From NCBI RefSeq assembly GCF_001969445.1, contig NZ_CP017297.1, forward strand, positions 2,914,001 through 2,978,000: a stretch of 64,000 nucleotides of DNA, given 5' to 3'. The position numbers were made by a program, and so were the translations under genes. Positions 1 to 7,946 of the stretch are shown here, piece after piece. The first letter of the stretch is position 1. Each line of letters starts with the position of its first letter. Origin of the DNA: Brachybacterium sp. P6-10-X1. Lineage in GTDB: Bacteria; Actinomycetota; Actinomycetes; Actinomycetales; Dermabacteraceae. The notes under the pieces were generated by a model that did no database searches, was not told the DNA's origin, and saw only the letters and a program-made list of their open reading frames with translations.

Positions 1-774
1 TCGCCCGTCGGCCGCCCGCACCGGGAAGCGGGAGAAGCCCTCGACGGCGGCCGCCTCGGCCTCGGCGGCAGTGACTCCCTCGGGCAGGAACGAGATCCGG
101 TCCAGCGGGATCACGAGGTTGGCCACGCTGCGGGCCTCGAAACGCAGCGCCCCCAGCAGGAGCGCCTCGTCGTTGTCCTCCAGCAGCCCGCCCTCGCGGG
201 ACTCGCTGACCATCGCAGCCACCTCGTTCCGGGTGAACACGCTGGTCACTTCGTCCTTCGGCGTGACGCCGAGCATCCGCAGCACCAGATTGCCGATGGA
301 GTTGAGCAGCCACAGCAGCGGGCGCAGCACCGTCACGATGCCCATCAGCAGAGGTGCCAGGATCAGTGCCATCCGCTCCGGGCCGGCCAGCGCGATGTTC
401 TTGGGCACCATCTCGCCGAAGACGACGTGGAGGTAGGTCACCAGCGTCAGGGCGATCACGAAGGAGATCGGATGGACCAGCGCACCGGGCACACCGATCG
501 CCTCGAACGGTGGTTCCAGCAGATGGGCGATGGCGGGTTCGCTGATCGCGCCGAGCGCCAGCGAGCACACGGTGATGCCCATCTGCGCGCCCGCCATCAT
601 CAGCGAGACCTGCTCCATCGCCGAGATCGTGATCCGCGCCGCCCACTTGCCCTCGAGGGCCTTGGGCTCGATCACGGAGCGACGGGCGGAGATCAGCGAG
701 AACTCCGCGCCGACGAAGAAGGCGTTCAGCGCCAGCAGCAGCAGGGTCAGGCCGAGGCCGAGTCCGGTGCTCAT
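1..774 (-). CDS. CNNM/CorC-type (DUF21 + CBS) membrane protein, 3' end cut by window edge
   Basis: This minus-strand gene starts at 774 and is open to base 1, so 258 codons are visible and the C-terminus lies outside the window. Residues 1-150 hold three or four hydrophobic segments. They carry the DUF21 hallmark in which a membrane helix ends in FVGAEFSLISARR, and later VFGEMVPKNIAL. This is followed by the start of the CBS/CorC region (IPLDRISFLPEG, SRFPV). Proteins of this family (CorC/HlyC/YtfL, eukaryotic CNNM) are linked to magnesium or cobalt export. The start ATG overlaps the stop codon of the upstream paralogue (ATGA), so the two are translationally coupled. The family call is firm; the transported ion is not. 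Confidence 0.85.
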   Translation of the reverse strand, partial: MSTGLGLGLTLLLLALNAFFVGAEFSLISARRSVIEPKALEGKWAARITISAMEQVSLMMAGAQMGITVCSLALGAISEPAIAHLLEPPFEAIGVPGALVHPISFVIALTLVTYLHVVFGEMVPKNIALAGPERMALILAPLLMGIVTVLRPLLWLLNSIGNLVLRMLGVTPKDEVTSVFTRNEVAAMVSESREGGLLEDNDEALLLGALRFEARSVANLVIPLDRISFLPEGVTAAEAEAAAVEGFSRFPVRAADGR

Positions 775-2231
775 CGGCTCACCTCGCTCGTCTCGGCCGC
801 GGGCATCGCATCATGCTCGGCCGTCACCCTCTTCTCGTCGGTGTTCCGGTCCGGGTGCTTCTCCGTGGTCCGGTCCGTCTCCGCATCGTCGCCCTCGTCC
901 GCGGCCGGTTCGACCTTCACGTGGACGGTCTCGATGCGCATGCCGTCGACCTCGGTGACCTCGATGCGCAGCTGCGCGAGCTCCTCGCCGGGGACCGGAT
1001 CGGTGTCGACGACGATCTCGTCGCCCACCTCCGCGAGACGTCCGAGCTCGAGGGTGACCAGGCCGGCCAGGGTGTCGTAGTCCTCGTGCTCGGGCACGGT
1101 GACGCCGAGGCGCTCGGTGGCCTCGTCGGGGCGCATCCGGGCGTCGAGATCCCAGGAGCCGTCGGGCTCGGGGGTGTCGTCCCTCTCCTCGTCGTGCTCG
1201 TCGCGCACCTCGCCGACGATCTCCTCGACCAGGTCCTCGAGCGTGATCAGGCCGGCGTGGTCGCCGAACTCGTCGACCACCACGGCCATCTGCAGGCCGC
1301 CGCCGCGCAGGGTGTCCATGAGGTCGTCCAGCGGGACCGTGTCGGGCACGAAGGTGGCGGTGCCCATGACCCCGTCGACCCGGGTGGTGGACCGCTGCTC
1401 GAAGGAAACGGCCAGGCCGTGGCGGATGTGCGCGACCCCGGAGATCTGGTTCTGGTCGGTCAGCACGGGGAAGCGGGAGTGACCGGTGGTGCGGGCCAGC
1501 TCCAGCATGTCCGCGACGGTGTCGTCCTCGTCCAGGGAGTCCATCCGCCCGCGCGGGACCATCGCGTCGTGGGCCCGACGGTCGCCGAAGGCGAGGGTCC
1601 GCTGGACCAGCGAGGCGGTCTCCTCCGCGAGAGCGCCCTCGTCGGCCGAGCGCTTGACCAGGGCCGAGAGCTCCTCGGCGCTGCGGGCGGAGCCGAGCTC
1701 CTCCTGCGGCTCGACGCCGAGGGCTCGCACCACGGCGTTCGCGTTGCCGTTGAACAGACGGATCGGCAGACCGAAGATCGTGGTGAAGAGCCGCTGGAAG
1801 CCGACCACCAGCTTCGCGGTGCGCAGGGGCTGGGCGATCGCCATGTTCTTGGGGACCAGCTCGCCGAAGATCATGGTCGCGCCGGTGGCGAGCACGAGAG
1901 CGATCGTCACCGAGACGGAGCGCGCCGCGACGGTGCCGAGGCCCATGTCCACCAGCGCCGGGCTCACCAGAGCGGCGATCGCCGGCTCCGCGAGGAAGCC
2001 GATGCCCAGATTGGTCACGGTGATGCCGAGCTGTGCTCCGGAGAGCTGGGTGGAGAGGGTCTTCATCCCCTCCAACACGCCGCCGGCGCGCTTGTCGCCC
2101 CTGTCGACGGCGGCTTCGACGTCGTTGCGGTTGGCGGTGATCAGGGAGAACTCGGCGGCGACGAAGCCGCCGCAGGCGAGGACGAGCAGAAGTCCGATGC
2201 CCAGGGATATGAGGGGACCGATCAGGTCCAT
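771..2231 (-). CDS. CNNM/CorC-type (DUF21, two CBS, CorC_HlyC) membrane protein
   Basis: The protein has 486 residues, the usual size for this family. The N-terminal DUF21 domain (about 1-200) has membrane helices and the hallmark GGFVAAEFSLITANRND near residues 21-36, plus FGELVPKNMAI. Two CBS motifs follow (ARTTGHSRFPVL, then VVDEFGDHAGLITLEDLVEEIVGE), then a C-terminal CorC_HlyC-like domain and a charged tail. It is the first gene of a two-gene paralogous operon; its stop overlaps the start of the second copy by ATGA. Known relatives affect magnesium or cobalt homeostasis, but the substrate cannot be read from sequence. A G6-AT-C6 palindrome lies directly before the start codon in place of an ordinary Shine-Dalgarno. 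Confidence 0.88.
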   Translation of the reverse strand: MDLIGPLISLGIGLLLVLACGGFVAAEFSLITANRNDVEAAVDRGDKRAGGVLEGMKTLSTQLSGAQLGITVTNLGIGFLAEPAIAALVSPALVDMGLGTVAARSVSVTIALVLATGATMIFGELVPKNMAIAQPLRTAKLVVGFQRLFTTIFGLPIRLFNGNANAVVRALGVEPQEELGSARSAEELSALVKRSADEGALAEETASLVQRTLAFGDRRAHDAMVPRGRMDSLDEDDTVADMLELARTTGHSRFPVLTDQNQISGVAHIRHGLAVSFEQRSTTRVDGVMGTATFVPDTVPLDDLMDTLRGGGLQMAVVVDEFGDHAGLITLEDLVEEIVGEVRDEHDEERDDTPEPDGSWDLDARMRPDEATERLGVTVPEHEDYDTLAGLVTLELGRLAEVGDEIVVDTDPVPGEELAQLRIEVTEVDGMRIETVHVKVEPAADEGDDAETDRTTEKHPDRNTDEKRVTAEHDAMPAAETSEVSR

Positions 2232-2554
2232 GGGGGGATCCCCCCGGTCAGTGCGTGTCGTGTCAGGCCCGAAGGCCTGGGACTGTCACTGGGGGCGTCG
2301 CTGGCGGCGCTCATGGTCTCCTGGTGCTCCTCATGATCCGCTCCGGCTCTCGGTGCGGGATGACGAAATGCTACAGCGCGGTCCCTGGGCGTGGGAGGGG
2401 TCGTGGATGCGAGGTCCGACGCACAGGGGCAGCCTGCGCCATCCGCGCTGGGACGAAAGTCCGGGCTCGGCGAATCCACGGGCGCCGTACGAGCGGGGAG
2501 GCGGTTGACGGGAAGAGTCTGCTCACAGGACGACCGTGGGCGCGACGTCCGGGT
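2232..2554. other. Intergenic region between the esterase and the CNNM pair
   Basis: About 320 bases without a convincing gene. It begins with the 14-bp palindrome G6-AT-C6 (2232-2245) next to the CNNM start. A weak minus-strand -10-like TAGCAT is at 2368-2373. An 85-codon open frame here has no recognisable domain and looks like compositional noise. No RNA gene was seen. Confidence 0.5.
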
Positions 2555-3271
2555 TCAGCGTGCGGGGCGCTCAGCGGCCCGGCGCCGCAGGAAGCTCGCG
2601 ACCGCACGCAGCTCGATCTCGTCGACCGCGTGTCCGAGGTGCGGCCGGCGCTCCTCCTCCACACGGGTGTGCGCGGCCAGGAACTCGCGCGTGGCCTCCT
2701 CCGTCTCGGGATCGACGTGAGGGTCGAGCCCGCCGTGGCCCCACAGCACGGGCGGGGCGACCTCGGCGAGCGCGGCGTCGCCGGGCATCGGGGCCGGGAA
2801 GGGGGCGCCGGAGAGCTGGACGACCCAGTCTAGGGCGCGGGGGTCGCGTCGCAGCAGCTGGAGGGCGAGGAATCCTCCTTGGGAGAAGCCGATGGCGCCG
2901 GCCGCGGACGTCCCCCGTGCCGCCTGCTCGGCGATCCAGGTCTCGACGGCGGTGGCCGAGGCCTCGAGGGTCTCGGGGCGTGCAGCGTCCAGCGGCCAGT
3001 CCATCCAGGCGTAGCCCTGCACGTAACGATAGATGCCGCGCAGGGAGGCGTAGGTGAAGTCGGTCGGCAGGAACGGGACCAGGCCGGTGAGGTCCTCCTC
3101 GTGACTGCCCAGGCCGTGCAGGAGGATGACCAGCGGCTTGTCGGCCGCGCCGCCCTCCGGCCCGTCGGCCTCGGTGCCGGGCGGGTCGAGCCGCACCACG
3201 GCGGATTCATCGATGCGCGGGGAGATCAGCTCGACCGACGGGGGCTGGGGCGAGGTCGTGGTGGTCATCAT
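2555..3271 (-). CDS. Alpha/beta-hydrolase, phospholipase/carboxylesterase type
   Basis: The 238-residue protein has the alpha/beta-hydrolase layout. An oxyanion-hole segment LLHGLGSHEEDL lies near residue 50, and the nucleophile elbow GFSQGG near residue 127 gives the catalytic serine. A likely acid lies in WGHGGLDPHV, and a late histidine (PHLGHAVDE) would complete the triad. The size and the GFSQGG elbow match the small phospholipase/carboxylesterase family (PF02230), cytosolic enzymes that hydrolyse acyl esters. It is transcribed alone on the minus strand, diverging from the DUF4091 gene. The natural substrate is unknown. Confidence 0.8.
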   Translation of the reverse strand: MMTTTTSPQPPSVELISPRIDESAVVRLDPPGTEADGPEGGAADKPLVILLHGLGSHEEDLTGLVPFLPTDFTYASLRGIYRYVQGYAWMDWPLDAARPETLEASATAVETWIAEQAARGTSAAGAIGFSQGGFLALQLLRRDPRALDWVVQLSGAPFPAPMPGDAALAEVAPPVLWGHGGLDPHVDPETEEATREFLAAHTRVEEERRPHLGHAVDEIELRAVASFLRRRAAERPAR

Positions 3272-3691
3272 GGACCGAGGCTACGTGGACGGCCTGCCCG
3301 AGGTGCCCGGTCGACGGGTCAGCGGACAGGGAAGGACCCGCAGGTTGCGCATCTGCGCTGGTCGGATGGACGGTGTCCGACCCCTGCGGGTCCCGGCAGC
3401 TCGGTGGTATTCGCTGCACGTCCGTCGATCTGGGGCCCGCCGACGGCGGGTCAGGTCGATGGTCGCCTCAGCGGCGAGCCACCTCACATGTCCGATAAGA
3501 AATCATTCTTTGGACCACCTCCCTTCCTGTGTCCCTCCACCGTAGGACCGGCCCGTCGGCGGCGCAACGGATTATTCGCGGATGCGCTCGGGGCGGCTCC
3601 GGGTCCGCCGAGCCCCTGGTCCCGGATCGATCGCCGTGCTTGGATGGACAGCGGCCCGACGTCGACGTCACCCCTGCTGAGGAGCGCACCT
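3272..3691. other. Divergent intergenic region with an AT-rich patch
   Basis: About 420 bases separate the esterase (minus) from the DUF4091 gene (plus). Around 3494-3515 there is an unusually AT-rich stretch for this genome, containing the small inverted repeat AAGAA-TCA-TTCTT-like arms. It could be a promoter or operator for either gene, but no clear -35/-10 pair was found. Confidence 0.35.
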
Positions 3692-5398
3692 GTGCAGTCC
3701 GTCCTGACCGATTCCCTGGAGAAGGTGCTCGGGGGGACCGCCCCGCGCCCCGCCGAGCTGATCGGGGGTGCACACACGTCCGGATTCCTGGGCGAGGTGC
3801 TGTCCATGCAGGTCGCGCTGCTGCTCGAGGAGCACGACGCGCCGAACACCGGCTCCGCGGACCGGTTCGCCCACGCACCCCGCGGTCTCGAGGACGCCTC
3901 CACCGTGGTGCGCATCCACCTCTCCGGGGGCCTCGCCGAGCGGGCACAGGTGCACGTGGTGCGGCGGGTCCCCGTCTCCTCCCCCGCCCCCGACGCGGCC
4001 GATGAGCACTACCTGGCCACCGAGCCGGGGGAGTACCCGGACCTGCTCGAGCCGGTCACCGACCGCACCGCGCGCCTCACCCCGGGAGTCTGGGAGGCCC
4101 TGTGGATCGACGTCACTGCCGAGGACCCGACCGATGGCGGCCCCCATGACCTCGCCATCACGCTCACCAGCGCCGACCGGGAGCATCTGCTGGCCGAGCA
4201 CACGATCCGCCTGCACGTCCACCCGCACCGTCTGCCGCCGCTGACCCTGACCAACACGCACTGGCTGCATGCCGACTGCCTGGCGACCCATTACGACGTC
4301 GAGGTGTTCTCCGAGCGGCACTGGGAGCTGATCGAGGCCTTCCTCGCCTCGGCGCGCGAGATGGACGTGAACTCCGTGCTCACCCCGACCTGGACGCCGC
4401 CGCTGGACACCGCCGAAGGACATACCCGCCCGGTCGTGCAGCTGGTGGGGATCCACGAGGTCGAGGGTCGGTACGAGTTCGACTTCCACCGCCTGGACCG
4501 CTGGCTGAGGATCTGCCGTGACCTGGGATTCACCGGGATCGAGATCGCGCATCTGTTCACCCAGTGGGGAGCCCGCTTCACGCCCGCGATCGACGTGGAG
4601 ACCGCGGCGGGGCCCGAGAACCGGTTCGGCTGGCACGTGCCGGCGACCTCCCCCGCCTACCGCCGGTTGCTCGAGGCGCTGGTCCCGGCGCTGCACGAGC
4701 ACCTCGCGCAGCAGTGGGACGGCCAGGTGCTCTGGCACATCAGCGATGAGCCGAACCAGGATCAGCTCGAGGAGTACCGCGCGGCGAAAGGCCAGGTCGC
4801 GGACCTGCTCGACGGCGCGCACGTGGTCGACGCGCTGAGCTCGCTGGACTTCGCGTCCCGCGGCGTGGTGGAGACCCCGATCGTCGCGACCGACCACGTC
4901 GGCCCCTTCCTCGAGGCCGGGTGGGCGCCGTGGGTGTACTACTGCGTCTCCCAGAACCGGGACGTCGCGAACCGGTACATCGCCCTGCCCTCGGTGCGCA
5001 ACCGGGTCCTGGGCCGCCAGCTGTTCGCGTTCGACGCGCCCGGTTTCCTGCACTGGGGCTACAACTTCTGGTACTCGCAGTTCTCCCTGGAGGAGATCGA
5101 TCCGTTCCAGGACACCTGCGCGGGCGGCCCGTTCTTCGGCGGTGACGCCTTCGCGGTCTACCCCGGGCCCGACGGCACCGCGTGGCCGTCGATCCGGCAC
5201 CGCGTGTTCGCACAGGCCATGGCGGACCATCGCGCGCTGACCTGGCTCGCGGAGCTCACCGACCGTCCCGGTGCGAAGTCGCTGATCGACGAGGGCGGCA
5301 CTCTGACCTACTCCTCGTTCTCCTATGACGTCACCGCTCACCTGCGCTCCCGGCAGGAGGTCGACGAGAAGATCCTCGTCGCCCTCGCCGCGCGCTGA
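3692..5398 (+). CDS. DUF4091-type glycoside-hydrolase-like protein
   Basis: The 568-residue reading uses the GTG at 3692, which has a GAGGAG ribosome site about 8 bases upstream. An in-frame ATG at 3644 lacks one. The N-terminal third is a beta-rich segment and the rest resembles the TIM-barrel DUF4091 family (PF13320), related to GH123-like N-acetylhexosaminidases. Visible family signs are HISDEPN (an Asp-Glu pair typical of the active site), LHWGYNFWYSQFS and the late YPGPDGTAWPSIR block. No signal peptide is seen, so the enzyme would be cytoplasmic. No sugar transporter or regulator is adjacent, so the substrate cannot be inferred. Confidence 0.78.
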   Translation: MQSVLTDSLEKVLGGTAPRPAELIGGAHTSGFLGEVLSMQVALLLEEHDAPNTGSADRFAHAPRGLEDASTVVRIHLSGGLAERAQVHVVRRVPVSSPAPDAADEHYLATEPGEYPDLLEPVTDRTARLTPGVWEALWIDVTAEDPTDGGPHDLAITLTSADREHLLAEHTIRLHVHPHRLPPLTLTNTHWLHADCLATHYDVEVFSERHWELIEAFLASAREMDVNSVLTPTWTPPLDTAEGHTRPVVQLVGIHEVEGRYEFDFHRLDRWLRICRDLGFTGIEIAHLFTQWGARFTPAIDVETAAGPENRFGWHVPATSPAYRRLLEALVPALHEHLAQQWDGQVLWHISDEPNQDQLEEYRAAKGQVADLLDGAHVVDALSSLDFASRGVVETPIVATDHVGPFLEAGWAPWVYYCVSQNRDVANRYIALPSVRNRVLGRQLFAFDAPGFLHWGYNFWYSQFSLEEIDPFQDTCAGGPFFGGDAFAVYPGPDGTAWPSIRHRVFAQAMADHRALTWLAELTDRPGAKSLIDEGGTLTYSSFSYDVTAHLRSRQEVDEKILVALAAR

Positions 5399-5446
5399 CC
5401 TCACCTCCGGGGCCCGCGCCGGAGATGCGCAGGACCGGTCTGCGCC

Positions 5447-5851
5447 TCAGGCCTCGGGGTCGGCGAGATCCCGTTCGGTGCCGCGGGCGTCGCCGTCGGA
5501 CCCGGCGAGGTCGTCGAGCTCCTCGTCGTCGACGTCGCTCTCCATCCGGTCCTCATCGCGGTTGCCCTGCTCGGCGGCGGCCGCGTCCTCGGTGCCGCGT
5601 TCGCGGTCCTCGTCGAAGCCGTAGCCGTCGGCGTTGCGCGAGTCCGCACCCTCGGCGACGACGCGGTCGGTCTCCAGCGCGTCGTCGATGCTCACCTCGC
5701 CGGGCTCCTCCTCGCCCGGCCGGGTGTACTCGTCCTCGCTGCTCTCGGCCAGCAGCTCGGTGTCCTCCTCGATCGCTGGATCCTGGGCGGCGTCCGCAGA
5801 AGCGGCATCCGCCTCCCAGGCGGCTGACTCGGAGTCGAAGGCGTCGGTCAT
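5447..5851 (-). CDS. Acidic low-complexity hypothetical protein
   Basis: The 134-residue protein is preceded by a perfect AGGAGG ribosome site, which argues that it is real. It is strongly acidic (many Asp and Glu, few hydrophobic residues) with no membrane segment or signal peptide, so it is probably an intrinsically disordered cytoplasmic protein. I could not place it in a characterised family; small acidic DUF5709-like actinobacterial proteins are the nearest idea, but I do not see their defining motif. It converges with the DUF4091 gene, with a short hairpin (5405-5424) between them. Confidence 0.65.
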   Translation of the reverse strand: MTDAFDSESAAWEADAASADAAQDPAIEEDTELLAESSEDEYTRPGEEEPGEVSIDDALETDRVVAEGADSRNADGYGFDEDRERGTEDAAAAEQGNRDEDRMESDVDDEELDDLAGSDGDARGTERDLADPEA

Positions 5852-5915
5852 GGTGTTCCTCCTGGCGTCGGGGTGGGCTGGTCACGCGATGCGCCGGATG
5901 GTCCCGGGCGACGGG

Positions 5916-6083
5916 TCAGGTCAGCGCATCGAGGGTCTGGACGGTCCCCGGCTGCTTCGCGGCGACGGTGACGGTCGCCCCCGCCTCGCGCAGGGACTCC
6001 AGGGGCCGCTGGATCTCGTCGGTCTCGGTGTCGAAGTTGCTCGAGAGCAGGAGGATCGTGCGATCTGCGAGAGGGCCTGGCAT
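5916..6083 (-). pseudogene. N-terminal remnant of a DJ-1/PfpI-family protein
   Basis: A 55-codon frame starts at ATG 6083 with a GGAG ribosome site 5-8 bases upstream. It reads like the first strand-helix-strand of the DJ-1/PfpI (class I glutamine-amidotransferase-like) fold: RTILLLSSNF, then a helix ending LREAGATVTVA, then the family-like end PGTVQTLDAL. Full proteins have about 170-190 residues with a nucleophilic cysteine near residue 100; here a stop falls before that region. Only about 65 bases separate it from the next gene, so the rest is gone. It is either a decayed gene or a retained short peptide; remnant is favoured. Confidence 0.5.
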
Positions 6084-6306
6084 GGAGTCTCCGTCCGTCG
6101 GAAGCGTCGACGGCGGGGCCTGGCGTGCGGTGACGTCGACCCCGTCCCGCCGGGGCTTCGACCGTAGCACCGGCGGGTGGGGCGCGTCCCGACCGAGCGG
6201 TGCACGGCAGCGGGGCCCCTCGGGGCGGCCGAGGCCGCCCTGGACGGATCCAGAGCGGCCTCGCACTCGCACCTGCGGTGTCGGGTCGCGCGGCCCGACG
6301 CGGGGA

Positions 6307-7647
6307 TCAGGCGTCCGGCGGCGGGGGCACCGCGGTGCCGGTCGACGGGGCAGGTCCGGAGCCCCCAGCAGGGTTCGCCGCTGCGGATTCCGAGGACTTC
6401 TCGAGCTTCGCGAGCTGACGGGCGGCGGCCTCGCGACCGCCGAGGCCGAAGGCCAGCACGCCGGCCGCGGCACCACCGATCACCAGGGCGCCGAAGGCCA
6501 TCTCGATGATCGAGTCGGCCACGCCCATGGACTGCAGGCCCATGGCGGTGAACAGGATGATGATCGCCCAGCGCACCACGGTCGAGACGGTCCCCGAGAG
6601 GACCTTGCCGACGATCATGGCGATGAAGAAGCCGGCGGCGATGATCGCGCCGCCGAACAGCACGTTGCCGCCGAGGGCGAGGATCTCGCTGAGGATCGCG
6701 GTGATCTGCGCGAAGCCGAGCACCTGGGCGCCCATCACGGCGAAGAACAGCACCACGGCGATCTCGACGATGCGCAGCACGGTCGGCGTGGCCGAGGAGC
6801 CCTGCGGGAGGATCTCCTGCTTGGTCAGCCACGCGTCGATGCCGGAGCTCTCCAGGATCGGGCGGAACAGGCCGGAGACGAAACGGGCGATGAGCACGCC
6901 GATCCCCACCAGTGCCACCGCGGCGATGATGTTCGGGATGGCCGTGAACACACCGGAGAGCATCGCGGAGGCCGGATCCGAGATCGACGCGATCCCGAGG
7001 ATCTGCAGGGCGGCGATCGAGACCACGATCATGATCAGCGCGAACACGACGGAGCCGAGGATCTCGGGCACCTTCGAACGCTGCTGCGCGGGCTGACCCG
7101 GCTGGCCGGGCTGACCGCTGTGGCCGGGCTGACCGGGCTGGCCGGCCTGTGCCGGGGCGCCCTGGGGGCCGGCATGCGCCGGAGCGGCGGTGACACCGCC
7201 GGTGGCCTTCTCGAAGCCGGACTGGGCGGTGCCCAGCAGCTTGCCGAAGTCCACCGCGTTCAGCGCGGTCACGATCAGGGCCCGGACGATCTTCGCGATC
7301 GTCAGGCCGATGATGAACACGAACACGGCGCCGATGATGTTGGGGATGAAGCTCAGGCCCTGCTCGAGCATGGCGATCACCGGCGAGAGCACCTGGGAGA
7401 GCTGGAAGATGCCCAGGATGATGATCAGGCCCAGCAGCCACACCACCATCGAGGCGATGGTGCCGAGCGAGGCACCGAGACCTGCGCCGTCCACGCCGGG
7501 ACGCTGCAATGCCGGAACCTTCTGCGTCAGTCTGGCGATCCCGGCCTTGACCACGGCGGCCAGGATGGCGGTGATGATCAGGATGACGATGGCGGCCAGG
7601 ATCTTCAATCCGAGTCCTGCCCAGTCGATGGTGGATAGAGCGCCCAC
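6307..7647 (-). CDS. Mechanosensitive-channel-like protein with conserved TM-helix repeats
   Basis: This 446-residue integral membrane protein starts with a GTG at 7647 after a strong GGAGG site. It has about ten hydrophobic helices in repeated units of the type FIPNIIGAVFVFIIGLTIAKIVRAL and IPNIIAAVALVGIGVLIARFVSGL, the conserved TM helix repeat (PF05552) found in CmpX-like relatives of small mechanosensitive channels. A Gly/Gln/Pro-rich loop (PGQPGQPGQ type) lies near residues 165-190, and the C-terminal tail is soluble and Ala/Pro-rich. A role in osmotic or membrane-tension response is inferred from the family. It stands alone on the minus strand. Confidence 0.78.
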   Translation of the reverse strand: MGALSTIDWAGLGLKILAAIVILIITAILAAVVKAGIARLTQKVPALQRPGVDGAGLGASLGTIASMVVWLLGLIIILGIFQLSQVLSPVIAMLEQGLSFIPNIIGAVFVFIIGLTIAKIVRALIVTALNAVDFGKLLGTAQSGFEKATGGVTAAPAHAGPQGAPAQAGQPGQPGHSGQPGQPGQPAQQRSKVPEILGSVVFALIMIVVSIAALQILGIASISDPASAMLSGVFTAIPNIIAAVALVGIGVLIARFVSGLFRPILESSGIDAWLTKQEILPQGSSATPTVLRIVEIAVVLFFAVMGAQVLGFAQITAILSEILALGGNVLFGGAIIAAGFFIAMIVGKVLSGTVSTVVRWAIIILFTAMGLQSMGVADSIIEMAFGALVIGGAAAGVLAFGLGGREAAARQLAKLEKSSESAAANPAGGSGPAPSTGTAVPPPPDA

Positions 7648-7946
7648 GATGTCCTCCGGTTGTCTCGGGGGTCGGGATGGTCACCGATCGCCGGCCGGCT
7701 GAGGAGCACCGGCGAGAGATCGGCCGCAGATCCTTCAGGGGATCTTCAGAGTGAGCATGGACTATCCGGCTTTTCAGGTCCAGACGCGCAGGTGAGGGAC
7801 GTCACACTCGTGCTGCGATGCGGTCGGCCTGTCCGATTCCTGGTGAATTCCTCGCCCCGGTCCGGGCCGGATGTCCGGCGCTGGCGAGAGAGTCGTCCGG
7901 CACCGGCGAGAAAGGCGTCCGGCACTCCCGGGACAGGGGGGGGAGC
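7648..7946. other. Intergenic region upstream of the TM-repeat gene
   Basis: About 300 bases between the SelO stop and the TM-repeat protein start, both on the minus strand. I see no gene, RNA or strong hairpin. The promoter for the downstream membrane protein must lie here, but no clear -35/-10 pair is visible. Confidence 0.4.

Noticed and set aside
2222-2479. An 85-codon frame between the CNNM gene and the esterase
   Set aside because: No domain, no ribosome site, Pro/Arg/Ala noise, and overlaps the CNNM start.
5405-5424. Hairpin between the convergent DUF4091 and acidic-protein genes as a terminator
   Set aside because: Only six base pairs with an eight-base loop and no T-run on either strand; too weak to call.
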